Shown: positions 32,980 to 44,826, counted from the first letter of the stretch. The stretch is 64,000 nt of DNA from Bubalus kerabau (GCF_029407905.1 NC_073637.1:56730501-56794500); one strand, 5' to 3'. The notes: a model not told the origin generated them from the letters alone. Numbers and translations: made by a program.

Positions 32980-33165
32980 CTTGGTACATTGGAAAGCAAC
33001 AGTCTTGGAGTCAAGATAAATCTGGATTGTGATTATAATTTTGCCATGATGACATTTTTCCTCCTCTTAAAATAGGAATAAAAATGGAATCCATTAGGTT
33101 TGTTGTGAAGGATAATGTGTACAAAAGGCAGGACACATAATAGATGTTCAGTGACACAATATATC
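32980..33165 (+). repeat. MIR SINE
   Basis: MIR landmarks in order: CATTGGAAAGCAACAGTCTT, GGAGTCAAGATAAATCTGG, CTCTTAAAATAGGAATAAAA, GGTTTGTTGTGAAGGATAAT. Confidence 0.75.
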
Positions 33166-33576
33166 CCATGATATTGATGAAAATAGGTCTGCATATTTAA
33201 AAAATTACATGAAACATTTTGCTGGTATTATGATTCCATTATATTGTTCTGATATAGGATTTATAAGTCTTGAACTAAAATTTTAATTTTGCTATTTTCT
33301 TCTTAAACCTGAATGGTTGGTGTTGCTTCCCTAGAAAAGAGGAACCACTCTCCCACTTTTTACATCATCCCAGTGGAACAATCACAAGTCCTGTCTCTCC
33401 ATGGGAACATAGTCTAGGCTGAGCCTGTCAAGGCCCTTCCCTCAAGGACATCACTATGGATGCATGAGTCAAGCCCAAAAGTCAGTACCTGAAAAGTCCA
33501 TCTCTTCTCAGCAGAGTTGCCAATATCTGGCACTGCCGGGGCCCATCTTGTCCACTTGGAGGAGACCTCCTGTAAT

Positions 33577-33962
33577 CAGGCTGTTCCTAGGAGAGATCGT
33601 GGGTTCAGTTCCAAACCAGTGCAATAAAAGGAGTCACCTCAATTTCTGGCTTTCCAGGGCATACCAAAGTTATGTGTACACTATACTGTGGTCTATTAAG
33701 TGTGTAATCACATATGTCTTTAAAAAAATGTGCATGCCTTAACGAAAAAATATAAAACAAAAAATTACAAAAATAACATTAAAGATCACTGATCACAGAT
33801 CAATAAAACAAATATAATAATAATAATAAAGTTTGAAATATTTCAAGAAACACCAAAATATTACACAGAGTCATATGAGGGAAGTGGTGCTGATATACAA
33901 ATCTTCAATTTGTAAAAACACAGTATCTGCAAAGCAGAGTAAAACAAGGTTTGTCTGTATAC
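33577..33962. mobile_element. Tigger1-type (TcMar) DNA transposon relic, internally deleted
   Basis: Left end GGGTTCAGTTCCAAACCAGT then CAATAAAAGGAGTCACCTCA, a TGTACACTATACTGTGGTCT block, AGATCACTGATCACAGATCA, a TAATAATAATAATAA stretch, and right end CAGTATCTGCAAAGCAGAGT. Only the two ends of Tigger1 remain, joined without the transposase region, as in artiodactyl non-autonomous derivatives. Confidence 0.85.
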
Positions 33963-34419
33963 AGATGAAACCACGCATGGGTTAGCAGAGCAGTCATGAA
34001 CAGGAAGATAGTGCTTAGGGTATTTGAGGCCCATAATCCAGATTTTCCAATTAAATTAGCCAATAAAGAGCTTTTGGCTTATGTTCATTTGAGTTGAATT
34101 TCCATCAGCCACAACATGTGCTAAATCACTTTAGTCGTGTCTGTGCTATTACTTTTCTTTTGACATAGATACACAGCTAACTTGGAATTAATGTTTATAC
34201 GGTGTAATGTGGCATGAGTGCCTGGTGGTTTCTTTCTTTAAAAAAAAAAAGTACACAATCATTCAAAAGCATTATTAAAAAAAACCCCCGCTGCTCTGAC
34301 ATTTGTCCTAGAAGCATGACTTTGCTTCTCCACTCCCTCTTCCAAGCTGTGGGTCTAATTTGCTCATCTTGTGCCATGGTCACACTGTCTTAATTACAAC
34401 AGATTTGTAATAACTTGTT

Positions 34420-36070
34420 ATATCAGCTAGAGTAAGGCTACGCATTTTTTTCTCCCTTAAGATTATCTAAGCTATTGTTGGCTTTGGTATATCCATAAAA
34501 TGTTTTGGCATTGGCTTGTCCACTTAAGTGTTTTCATTTCTTTGATTTAATGAGTATTACACTGAATTACCATATCAGTTTGTAGAGAGATCCTTCAAAT
34601 GTTGAGTTTTCCAATCCATGCACAATCTCTTCAATTATTTGGATCATTTTTAAAAATTTATGCAAATTTTGTTCCATTGTTTTCTAAGAGGAAGTCTTAG
34701 ATTTACTCTTCAGTTCAGTTGCTCAGTCGTGTCCAACTCTTTGTGACCCGATGGACCACAGCACGCCAGGCCTCCCTGTCCATAACCAACTCCCAGAGTT
34801 CACCCAAACCCATGTCTATCGAATCAGTGATGCCATCCAACCATCTCATCCTCTGCCGTCCCCTTCTCCTCCTGCCCTCAATCTTTCCCAGCATCAGGGT
34901 CTTTTCAAATGAGTCAGCTTTTCACATTAGGTGGTCAAAGTATTGGAGTTTCAGCTTCAACATCAGTCCTTCCAATGAACATCCAGGACTGATCTCCTTT
35001 AGGATGGACTGGTTGGATTGCCTTGCAGTCCAAGGGACTCTCAAGAGTCTTCTCCAACACCACAGTTCAAAAGCATCAATTCTTCAGCACTCTGCTTTCT
35101 TTATAGTCCATCTCTCACATCCATACATGACCACAGGAAAAACCATAGCCTTGACTAGAAGGACCTTTGTGGGCAAAGTAATGTCTCTGCTTTTGAATAC
35201 GCTATCTAGGTTGGTCATAACTTTCCTTCCAAGGAGTAAACATCTTTTAATTTCATGGCTGCAGTCACCTTCTGCAGTGATTTTGGAGCCCAGAAAAATA
35301 AAGCCAGCCACTGTTTCCACTGTTTCCCCATCTATTTGCCATGAAGTGATGGGACCAGATGCCATGATCTTAGTTTTCTGAATATTGAGCTTTAAGCCAA
35401 CTTTTTCACTCTCCTCTTTCACTTTCATCAAGAGGCTTTTCAGTTCCTCTTCACTTTCTACCATAAGGGTGGTGTCATCTGCATATCTGAGGTTATTGAT
35501 ATTTCTCCCAGCAATCTTGATTCCAGCTTGTGCTTCTTCCAGCCCAGTGTTTCTCATGATGTACTCTGCATAGAAGTTAAATAAGTAGGATGACAATATA
35601 CAGCCTTGACGTACTCCTTTTCCTATTTGGAGCCAGTCTGTTGTTCCATGTCGAGTTCTAACTGTTGCTTCCTGACCTGCATACAGATTTCTCAAGAGGC
35701 AGGTCAGGTGGTCTGGTGTTCCCATCTCTTTCAGAATTTTCCACAGTTCATTGTGATTTACTCTTAGCTATTTTATATTCCTGATGCATTTTATAAATAT
35801 AATTGATTTTTGTAGGTTGATCTGTCTAGAAACCTTGCCCCATCCATTCAGTAATTGCCCAATTTATTTTTTACTTTCTATATTCATAATCACAATACCT
35901 GCAAATAATGGCAGTCTCATTCTTCCTCTTTAATGTTTACATCTTTTAAATCTTAATTTTTTTTATTGTGTTGGCTAAAAACTCCTGTTTAGTATTAAAT
36001 GGCAATGGTAATAGTGTATATTCTTGTCTTATTCTTTTGTCAAAATGAAATATTATTTTTTAAGCATTGG
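34420..36070 (-). mobile_element. Old L1 ORF2 fragment, antisense, split by BovB
   Basis: AT-rich sequence in the order of antisense L1 ORF2: CTAAGCTATTGTTGGCTTTG, TTTTCCAATCCATGCACAAT, and after the BovB CTTAGCTATTTTATATTCCT and CAAATAATGGCAGTCTCATT. Heavily decayed, no open frame. Confidence 0.65.
34711..35754 (-). mobile_element. BovB LINE, antisense, 5'-truncated, inserted in old L1
   Basis: Runs from the 3' end (CAGTTCAGTTGCTCAGTCGT in antisense) for 1044 bases. Perfect 11-base target repeats GATTTACTCTT at 34700-34710 and 35755-35765. A 213-codon frame (35084-35725) encodes part of the reverse transcriptase with the catalytic YADD motif and a GVRQGCILS box. It lacks the endonuclease and N-terminal RT, so the copy is inactive. 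Confidence 0.96.
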
Positions 36071-36126
36071 CTCCAAGAAGATACTACCTAGACATTAAAA
36101 ATAAAATGGAAAATGTGGTGGGGAAA

Positions 36127-36258
36127 CTGGAGAAGGAAATGGAAACCCACTCCAGTATTCCTGCCTGGAGAATCCCATAGGCAGAGGAACCTGGTGGGCA
36201 AGAGTCCATGGGATTGCAAAGAGATGGACATGACTGAAGTGATGTAGCACATACACAC
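36127..36258 (+). mobile_element. Bov-A monomer
   Basis: A single monomer from CTGGAGAAGGAAATGGAAAC to GATGTAGCACATACACAC. Perfect 10-base target repeats GGTGGGGAAA at 36117-36126 and 36259-36268. Confidence 0.92.
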
Positions 36259-36691
36259 GGTGGGGAAAGTGTGAGGAAACGGAGTGAAACATGTTTAAAA
36301 AAAGAAGAAGAAGAAGGAATAAAGAACATAGAACCAATTTAGATTAGGTATAACTGGAAGTCAATGATTTAAAAAGCCATTGCCAATTCTCTTGAACATT
36401 TTAACACTGATAACTTTATAGTTGTCAGGCGCAGTGATTTAGAAAACATAACGTCTCTCCATGCGGCTTTCATCAACTGTCTCTAAGTAAAGATTTTTGA
36501 TCATTTCAATTACTACAGTCCAAAATATGTAGTAGGGCCCATATAATCCATCCAAATAGGGTTATGAAAATACTTAAAGTCACAAAATCAATCATTTTTT
36601 TCTAATGTTTTTCATCTTCATTTATCTGAATCACATTTTCAACAGTAAATTTTTCAACTAATTTCTCTCCACCCAAATTAAGCTAAGTAAC

Positions 36692-37245
36692 TGTGGTAGC
36701 CAGCTTCCCAGATGGTCACCCATGATCCTTATCTCCTGGGTATTTATACATTTGAATAAGACTGACCCACTTGTCCCACTTACCCACCCACATTAAAGAA
36801 AGCTGATGTATATAATGAATAAGATATTTTAGGAATTAATGGTAAGTCATAAAAGACATCCATGCCACCTCTTCTCTCCCATTAAATCACTCACTAGGAG
36901 GGAAGACAAGCACCCGACTGTAAGGAGGATGAAGCAGCCTATGGAGAGACCAGGGCCTCTGAGCCCTCTTGCCAAAAGCCGCCACCAATTTGCCAGCCAT
37001 GTAAGTAAACCATCCTGGATGTGGCTCTTCAAGACCCACTGAAGCTTTCAGAAGATTCCAGCCCCATACAACATTTCTACTACAATTTTATGAAAGACTC
37101 CAAGCCAGAACCACAAAGCGACTCCGCTCCCTTCTTTCTGATACACAGAAACTGAGATAACGAATGCTTATACTGCTGTTTTGAAGTCACTAAATTTTGA
37201 GGCAATTTGTTACAGAGCAACAGATAACTACTACAATATCCTTAC
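36692..37245 (+). mobile_element. MLT1-type LTR (ERVL-MaLR), sense
   Basis: Starts TGTGGTAGCCAGCTTCCCAG, carries ATGATCCTTATCTCCTGG and a GCAGCCTATGGAGAGACC block, and ends AATTTGTTACAGAGCAACAG then ATAACTAC. A solitary old retroviral-type LTR with no internal coding region. Confidence 0.85.
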
Positions 37246-37255
37246 AATCTCCTAC

Positions 37256-38628
37256 AATCAGTTCAGTTCAGTTCAGTTGCTCAGTCATGTCCAACTCTTT
37301 GTGACCCCATGGACCACAGCACACCAGGCCTCCCTGTCCATCACCAACTCCTGGAGTTCACCCAAACTCATGTCCATTGAGTCAGTGATGCCATCCAACC
37401 ATCTCATTCTCTGTCGTCCCCTTCTCCTCCTGCCCTCAATCTTTCCCAGCATCAGGGTCTTTTCAAATGAGTCAGCTCTTCACATCAGGTGGCCAAAGTA
37501 CTGGAGTTTCAGCTTTAGCATCATTCCTTCCAAAGAAATCCCAGGGCTGATCTCCTTCAGAATGGACTGGTTGGATCTCCTTGCAGTCCAAGGGACTCTC
37601 AAGAGTCTTCTCCAACACCACAGTTCAAAAGCATCAATTTTTCAGCACTCAGCTTTCTTTATAGTCCAACTCTCATGACCACAGGAAAAACCATAGACTT
37701 GACTAGACAGACCTTTGTTGGCAAAGTAATGTCTCTGCTTTTGAATACGCTATCTAGGTTGGTCATAACTTTCCTTCCAAGGAGTAAGCATCTTTTAACT
37801 TCATGGCTGCAATCACCATCTGCAGTGACTTTGGAGCCGAGAAAAATAAAGTCTGACACTGTTTCCCCATCTATTTGCCATGAAGTGATGGGACCAGATG
37901 CCATATCTTAGTTTTCTGAATGTTGAGCTTTAAGCCAACTTTTTCACTCTCCTCTTTCACTTTCATCAAGAGGCTTTTCAGTTCCTCTTCACTTTCTGCC
38001 ATAAGGGTGGTGTCATCTGCATATCTGAGGTTATTGATATTTCTCCCGGCAATCTTGATTCCAGCTTGTGCTTCTTCCAGCCCAGCGTTTCTCATGATGT
38101 ACTCTGCATAGAAGTTAAACAAACAGGGTGACAATATACAGCCTTGACGTACTCCTTTTCCTACTTGGAACCAGTCTGTTGTTCCATGTCCAGTTCTAAC
38201 TGTTGCTTCCTGACCTGCATACAGATTTCTTAAGAGGCAGGTCAGGTGGTCTGGTATTCCCATCTCTTTTAGAATTTTCCACAGTTTATTGTGATCCACA
38301 CAGTCAAAGGCTTTGGCATAGTCAATAAAGCAGAAATAGATGTTTTCCTGGAACTCTCTTGCTGTTTTGATGATCCAGCGGATGTTGGCAATTTGATCTC
38401 TGGTTCCTTTGCCTTTTCTAAAACCAGCTTGAATATCTGGAAGTTTATGGTTCATGTATTGCTGAAGCCTGCCTTGGAGAATTTTGAGCATTACTAGCGT
38501 GTCAGATGAGTGCAATTGCAGTCATGAGTGCTGTAGTTTGAGAATTCTTTGGCATTGACTTTCTTTGGGATTGGAATGAAAACTGACTTTTCCAGTGCTA
38601 CGGCCACTGCTGAGTTTTCCAAATTTGC
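37256..38628 (-). mobile_element. BovB LINE, antisense, longest copy, frameshifted
   Basis: About 1.37 kb from the (TTCAG)n-like 3' end to near CAAATTTGCT. CTCCTAC-type repeats are found at both ends. The - strand frames 37871-38515 (214 codons: RT motifs IDYAKAFDCVDH, GVRQGCILS and YADD) and 37659-37904 are separated by a frame break near 37900. The endonuclease region is absent. An inactive relic. Confidence 0.95.
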
Positions 38629-38738
38629 TCCTACCATATATACTAGAAATTTCTTTATTAAAACATTTTCTTTTTCCATTTTTTAACTGTATTTTCCCCA
38701 TAGACTTAAAGCTATGTGAGAACAGACAAACATTCTTT

Positions 38739-38754
38739 TTTTTTTTTTTTTAAC
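38739..38754. repeat. T-homopolymer (about 16)
   Basis: Poly-T tract just before an antisense Bov-tA. Confidence 0.8.
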
Positions 38755-38797
38755 AATTATAAACCTGGGGTTATTATGATGGCTATCTCTTGCACGC

Positions 38798-38994
38798 ATG
38801 CCTGCTAAGCTTCTCCAGTCATTTCTGACTCTCTGTGACCCTATGGACTGTAGCCCACCAGGTTCCTCTGTTTTGGGGATGGAATACTGGAGTGGGTTGC
38901 CACGCCCTCCTCCAGGCGCTCTTCCCAACCCAAGCATCCAATCTGAGTCTCCCACATTAGGAGCCAGGTTCTTCACCCCTAACACCACCTGGGC
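38798..38994 (-). mobile_element. Bov-tA SINE, antisense
   Basis: Antisense body GGACTGTAGCCCACCAGGTT, head ending AACACCACCTGGGC. Diverged. Confidence 0.9.
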
Positions 38995-39006
38995 TTACTC
39001 TGTTTA

Positions 39007-39250
39007 AGTTGCCTGGAAAATCCCATGGACAGAGGACCCTGGTAGGCTGCAGTCCATGAGGTCACTAAGAGTCAGACACGACTGAGCGACTTCACTTTGA
39101 CTTTTCACTTTCATGCATTGGAGAAGGAAATGGCAACCCACTCCAGTGTTCTTGCCTGGAGAATCCCAGGGACGGGGGAGCCTGGTGGGCTGCCATCTAT
39201 GGGCTCGCAGAGTCGGACACGACTGAAGCAACTTAGCGGCAGCAGCAGCG
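39007..39250 (+). mobile_element. Bov-A2 SINE, 5'-truncated
   Basis: Left monomer begins late, at GCCTGGAAAATCCCATGGAC; right monomer complete, ending TTAGCGGCAGCAGCAGCG. Confidence 0.93.
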
Positions 39251-39585
39251 TAAGCATCAAGTAGCCAAATTTTAAAGGAAGATTACCTTTTTCTAGAATT
39301 AAAAAAGAGAAGTTTCAAGCAATTGAAACAATCAAACACTAAGCCCAGGAATGTACTTGATTTGTAGCTTTGGGAACAAGTTTTCCCATGCTCTTCTTTC
39401 ATTGTAAGCAACAATCTACATCAGTTCTTAAAAGGATTGTAATCACATCAAGTTCTAGCTAGTATGCCTGTGGATTTCAAAGCTGTCCTGGAGTATAAAC
39501 AATCTAAGAGCCAAGATATTTGATTGCCATAGTATTCTGATTTCATGAAAAATTCTTCTTTAAAAAATATACTTTATCCTTTTCA

Positions 39586-40467
39586 GTTCACTTCAGTCAC
39601 TCAGTCGTGTCTGACTCTCTGCGATGCCATGAATCACAGCATGCCAGGCCTCCCTGTCCATCACCAACTCCTGGAGTTCACTCAAACTCACATCCATCGA
39701 GTCGGTGATGCCATCCAGCCATCTCATCCTCTGTCGTCCCCTTCTCCTCCTGCCCCCAATCTCTCCAAGCATCACAGTCTTTTCCAATGAGTCAACTCTT
39801 CGCATCAGGTGGCCAAAGTACTGAAGTTTCAGCTTTAGCATCATTCCTTCTAAAGAACACCCAGGGCTGATATCCTTTAGAATGGACTGGTTGGATCTTT
39901 CTGCAGTCCAAGGGACTCTCAAGAGTCTTCTCCAACACCACTGTTCAAAAGCATCAATTCTTCGGTGCTCAGCTTTCTTCATAGTCCAACTCTCACATCC
40001 ATACATGACCACAGGAAAAACCATAGCCTTGACTAGGCAGACCTTTGTTGGCAAATTAATGTCTCTGCTTTTGAATATGCTATCTAGGTTGGTCATAACT
40101 TTCCTTCCAAGGAGTAACCGTCTTTTAATTTCATGGCTGCAGTCACCATCTGCAGTGATTTTGGAGCCCAAAAAAATAAAGTCTGACACTGTTTCCCCTG
40201 TTTCCCCATCTATTTGCCATGAAGTGATGGGACCGGATGTCATGATCTTAGTTTTCTGAGTGTTGAGCTTTAAGCTAACTTTTTCACTGTCCTATTTTAC
40301 TTTCATCAAGAGACTTTTTAGTTCCTCTTCACTTTCTGCCATAAGGGTGGTGTCATCTGCATATCTGAGGTTATTGATATTTCTCCCAGCAATCTTGATT
40401 CCAGCTTGTGCTTCTTCCAGGCCAGTGTTTCTCATGATATACTCTGCATAGAAGTTAAATAAGCAGG
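39586..40467 (-). mobile_element. BovB LINE, antisense, 5'-truncated
   Basis: Third BovB of this cluster, about 880 bases from the 3' end (CAGTTCACTTCAGTCACTCA) to near AGTTAAATAAGCAGG. The - strand frame 39593-40243 (216 codons) encodes the C-terminal region ending AESQTRLSD. The RT catalytic region lies upstream in a broken frame. Inactive. Confidence 0.94.
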
Positions 40468-41003
40468 TATTTTAAATTCCATTAATTCCCTTCACATTTG
40501 TTTCTTTTATCTTCACAAATTTTATGTTAAACCATTATTCATTTTCATTTGTTCTTCAGAATAATGCTTTCTGTGGAGACAAAAAGAATAAATATTTTAA
40601 TCCAAAGGTTAGCTTTTCATCTGATAGACAGACACAGTGGTATATGGAATTTTCTAAGGAGAATTTTATCATTATAAAAAATAGGGGCAAAATAGCTGAA
40701 TTATCTTTACATTAGAAAACCTGACATTCTGTTCTGATTTTGCTCAAATCCCTGTTACTACCATCTTGCTTTGTGTGATTAAGATCCTTGCTGTAATTCA
40801 GCAAGGGTTTTTGAACACACCCCTGAATGAAAAGACCCTGGTCAAATGAAATAAAGAATATAAAAATAATTCTACTTCTGTTTTACTTAGCGTGCCCTTA
40901 ACTAACACATTCCCATAAAGTCGATTTCTGTTTTTCTAACGAAGTGCCTTCTCATCATTTCCCTTTTATATGTGAGAGCTTTTGGGGAGAAATCAGGAAG
41001 GGG
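40468..41003. other. Unassigned AT-rich intergenic DNA
   Basis: No gene or recognised repeat. Confidence 0.4.
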
Positions 41004-41023
41004 AAAAAAAAAAAAAAAAAAAA
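41004..41023. repeat. A20 homopolymer
   Basis: 20 consecutive A, preceded by a GGAAGGGG run. Confidence 0.85.
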
Positions 41024-41479
41024 CTCCTTTAGAGGAACAGAAGTAAAGATGGGAAACTAACAAAAATGCTTCTTTACTCTCTGAAAGTCTGGAAATTTAT
41101 ATTATAATCATGCTAACCATTTTGCTCTATTTGCTTTTTGAGGAAGTTGTAACCTTATCTCTCTAGATCATGACAAATTAAGACTCTTTTTTGATGAAGG
41201 AAAGCAATTTACATGGAAATAATGATTCCAAAATATCAATCTTACTTCCTGCTCATATCTAATAATTAAAGACATGATTTCTCCCTTTTCTATACTCTGT
41301 AATACATTCTTTTTGGTGGGTTGTTTTTCCATTTTTTGACATTTTGTCCTTCTTCTCCTAAACTAAAAAGGCTTTGACCTAATTACTTCTAAGGATTGAA
41401 CATAAAGCCATCTCCTCACATAGTTGACTTTCTGCTGGAATCCCAGAAATTCATTTTTAACCCTCTCTAGACCATTTGA

Positions 41480-41870
41480 TCTCCTGTATGTTTCTTGAAT
41501 GCATCAGGCTTCTTCCCACCTTAGGGCCTTTGTATGTAATAGTCTCCCAACCCTCGCTCAAGGGTCTCCTTCTCAGTGAGTCCTTCTCTAGCTTCAATGT
41601 CTAGAAGTGCACACTCTCCCTTTCCCCTACCCCACCTCAGCACTCATTACTCTCATTACTTGTTTTCTTATTCTTTTTGGCACTTCACTTTCTGTGATTT
41701 GCCAGAATATATTCTATTCACTTATCTGGCTAACGATCTGTAGTCTACCACTAGTGTGCGGTCCTATGGCAGTGATTTTGTCAACTTTGTCACATACGCT
41801 TTCTCAGTTCTTAGCATGGTGCCTGACACATAGTAGGTGACCAATTAATGTCTGTTCTTTGAATGAGGAC
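41480..41870 (+). repeat. L2 LINE 3' end
   Basis: Follows the L2 3' region: CTTAGGGCCTTTGTATGTAA, GGTCTCCTTCTCAGTGAGTC, TTAGCATGGTGCCTGACACA, CATAGTAGGTGACCAATTAA, TTCTTTGAATGA. Confidence 0.82.
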
Positions 41871-42144
41871 CATGGAAGCACTAAAATGTTATTACAAATA
41901 GTTCTGAAGTCTATGCATCCTCCCTGGATTTTCTGTGAACTTAATAATCATTTTATTATCACATGGGAGCTTGTGAGATTGTTTAATGCTAAAATGATTT
42001 TCTCACAGTGAAAAGTTTGGACTCTAAAACTCTCAGGCAGAAATCACACTCTTAAGTGTTTGCGAGGACCAGGCATGTAAATAAGCTGAGGTTATGCTGG
42101 CCAGGTTTGGACTGTGGGTAACTAGATGGAGTGTGTCTAAGACA

Positions 42145-42220
42145 ATAAAGTGTAAAAACAAACAAACACAAAACAAATAAATAAAAATAAAATTATTATA
42201 TCTATTTAAAAAAAGACAAA
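42145..42220. repeat. A-rich low-complexity tract
   Basis: AAACAAACAAACAC and AAATAAATAAAAATAAA runs. Confidence 0.8.
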
Positions 42221-42456
42221 TGAGTTGCAGCTTTTCAGCATCATCAGGTACTTCCCATGGGACTTATTGCCCAGAGCCACTCGGCTGTCTATTTCTTTCA
42301 AAGTAGAAAATTTGAAATTTTACTTGCAATTGCCTGGCTCTTGGAAGTTAGCAATTAAGCCAGTTGTGAGATATGCCTGGTGGACTGCAGAATGCTACAC
42401 AAAATCCTGTCCCCCTAGATTTGCTGCTCTTAATCCTCCCTATGAAAACTTAATGA

Positions 42457-42518
42457 ATTAAGTTGAATGACATGAAAACATGAATCTCTTGGAGGATTAA
42501 GTTGAATGACATGAAAAC
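42457..42518 (+). repeat. 23-bp direct repeat, 39-bp spacing
   Basis: The unit starting ATTAAGTTGAATGACATGAA is exact at 42457-42479 and 42496-42518. Confidence 0.9.
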
Positions 42519-42539
42519 TGTAGAACACAGTTCAGAGCC

Positions 42540-43888
42540 TTGAGCATACACTCTAAAATCTAGAGCGAAGCGTAGTCAATCCTAAATAGCCATTCCATGC
42601 TCCTTTTATCCTCCCTCCTATTCTACCTCTGTTTTGGTTTTCTAAGAATATGAATACTTTCCAAACAGAAAACAACTACCACACCATCCTACAGTGCAAA
42701 TAATGAGAAAAATAGGAAGTGCTTTGATAGCTCTAGATTGTCAACATCCTGCACTTTAAAAGTGAAATAAGGTGACTTGAACAAGCACTGTGATATGGTG
42801 ACCGTTGATCCTATAACTGCAGACCCTGATGCAAACCAGGGTCTCCTGAAAAAAGGGATGATTCGTACCAGGTGGGTCATGTGTGAATTTAGATTGATAC
42901 TTAACAGACAAAGTAATTTTCCTTCTTTTTTTAGTTCTTTCAGAGCCGATTCACTGTTACCTCGTTGTACCATCTCAACCACCCCATTAGACTTCATATC
43001 ACCTTCTTAGAATTCCTTTATTCCAATTATCAGAACTGTGCCAGGCTATTTTTAGTGAGAAACTGTGTGTAAAGTCTTTCTTTTTGCTGCACTCCCCCCT
43101 TGAATGATCTGAAAATTGTCACTCCACTGAAATGAAGTCGTGTCTTATTTCAATATGCAGCTTACCTACTCTGATATTTTCACTTGAAAATTAGTAACAC
43201 TGACTTGTTGTTCCTACAAACATGAAAAACAGAAAACAGCAAATGAAGGGATATTTAAATAAGAAAGCAAACTCATTCATCTGTGCATTTTACTGACAAC
43301 TTGTAAAAAGAAGTTGAACAAATACAGTTATTTCTTGCCTAAAGACTATGTTTTAAAACTAATGGCACCAATAGATATCATATATAAATGAGTAGGAGTT
43401 GGAAAAATTGGACAGATAATAAGCAATTCTGTGCATAAAGGGATGTGGCAAAATGCTGACTGTTTAAGAATATGGTCCAAGAAATTACACAATCAATAGA
43501 ATTGCCAGGCATCTTCCATCTTTGGATCAATTAGGTTAAGAACTAAAAGTATCCATATTATGCTAATTTCAGTAGGCAATTAAGAGAAAGGGTATCAAAA
43601 GAATAGAATTAAGGCTTCCATAGAAAAGAAAACAAAAAGAAAATATAGCAAATTGTAATTCAAGCTGCAAAAAAGGCATGAACATTCTAGGTGACTTGCT
43701 TGGACAAAGAAATCAAACAGTCTAGTAAAATAAAGACAGGGAGACAAATGTAGTTACCAGGAATAACACAACTGGTGGGGGAAGTTTTCTGCATATGAAA
43801 CTAAAAGAGACAGATTAACAAATGGAAACAGAGAAGAGGAAACTGAAGCCATCCGTGAAATGAAACTTTACCTACTACCAAAGAAAAA
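42540..43888. other. Unassigned intergenic DNA
   Basis: No gene or recognised repeat. Two overlapping frames of about 77 and 102 codons near 42689-43010 are on opposite strands and match nothing I know. Confidence 0.4.
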
Positions 43889-43889
43889 C

Positions 43890-43960
43890 TCTTTGGTATT
43901 TTTAAAGGTAATAAAATCAGAAAAAATATCTTTGGTATTTTTAAAGGTAGTAAAATCATA
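43890..43960 (+). repeat. 31-bp direct repeat, 39-bp spacing
   Basis: TCTTTGGTATTTTTAAAGGT then A(A/G)TAAAATCA at 43890 and again at 43929, one mismatch. Confidence 0.9.
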
Positions 43961-43989
43961 CCTTTAAGTATACAAACCACTTTACTTAA

Positions 43990-44296
43990 AAGTGGAAGTC
44001 GCTCAGTTGTGTCTGACTCTTTGTGACCCCAAGGACTATATAGTCCTTGGAATTCTCCAGGCCAGAATACTGGAGAGGGTATCCTTTCCCTTCTCCAGGG
44101 GATCTTCCCAACCCAGGGATAGAACCCAGGTCTCCTGTACTGTGGGCGGATTCTTTTCCAGCTGAGCCACGAGGGAAGCCCAAGATTACTGGAGTGGGTA
44201 GCCTATCCTTTCTTCAAGGGATCTTCCTGACCCAGGAATAAAACCAGGGTTTCATTGCAGGAGGATTCTTTACCAGCTGAGCTATCAGGGAAGCCC
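43990..44296 (-). mobile_element. Composite Bov-tA SINE, antisense, two tRNA heads
   Basis: Antisense order: Bov-A body, tRNA head (ending GAGCCACGAGGGAAGCCC near 44180), a part body (ATTACTGGAGTGGGTAGCCT), then a second tRNA head ending AGCTATCAGGGAAGCCC. It looks like a dimeric Bov-tA form. Confidence 0.88.
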
Positions 44297-44570
44297 AAGT
44301 TTTGCTTAAATTTTCTCATTTTAGCCTCATGAGAAATTGGGTAGATAAAAACTCTCATTTTGTATGTGAGCAAAAATGTTTAAGTGACTTTATGATTTTC
44401 CCAAAGTCTTCCAGGAATTTAAAGAGTCAGAGCTCAAACTCAAACTTGTGTACATTATTTCACAATCTACAAAAACTTAATTTTTCCATATTGAGTTTTT
44501 CAGACACAATATTATGTGCTAAAGTAAGTGTTAAAAATATAGCCCAAATCTTTCCTTCTAACCTAGACTT

Positions 44571-44826
44571 ACCCTACTCCAGTACTTTTGCCTAGAAAAT
44601 CCCATGGATGGAGGGGCCTGGTAGGCTGCAGTCCATGGGGTCGCTAGAGTCGGACACGACTGAGCGACTTCACTTTCACTTTCCACTTTCATGCATTGGA
44701 GAAGGAAATGGCAACCCACTCCAGTGTTCTTGCCTGGAGAATCCCAGGGACAGGGAAGCCTGGTGGGCTGCCGTCAATGAGGTCGCACAGAGTCGGACAC
44801 AACTGAAGTGACTTAGGAGCAGTAGC
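44571..44826 (+). mobile_element. Bov-A2 SINE, 5'-truncated
   Basis: Starts at ACCCTACTCCAGTACTTTTG. Perfect 11-base target repeats AACCTAGACTT at 44560-44570 and 44827-44837. Confidence 0.95.

Noticed and set aside
34719..35381. 220-codon plus-strand frame with a repeated MLSRVQLF-type start
   Set aside because: It is the antisense of BovB. Near-identical frames occur at the other BovB copies (37181, 39882), so it reflects the repeat.
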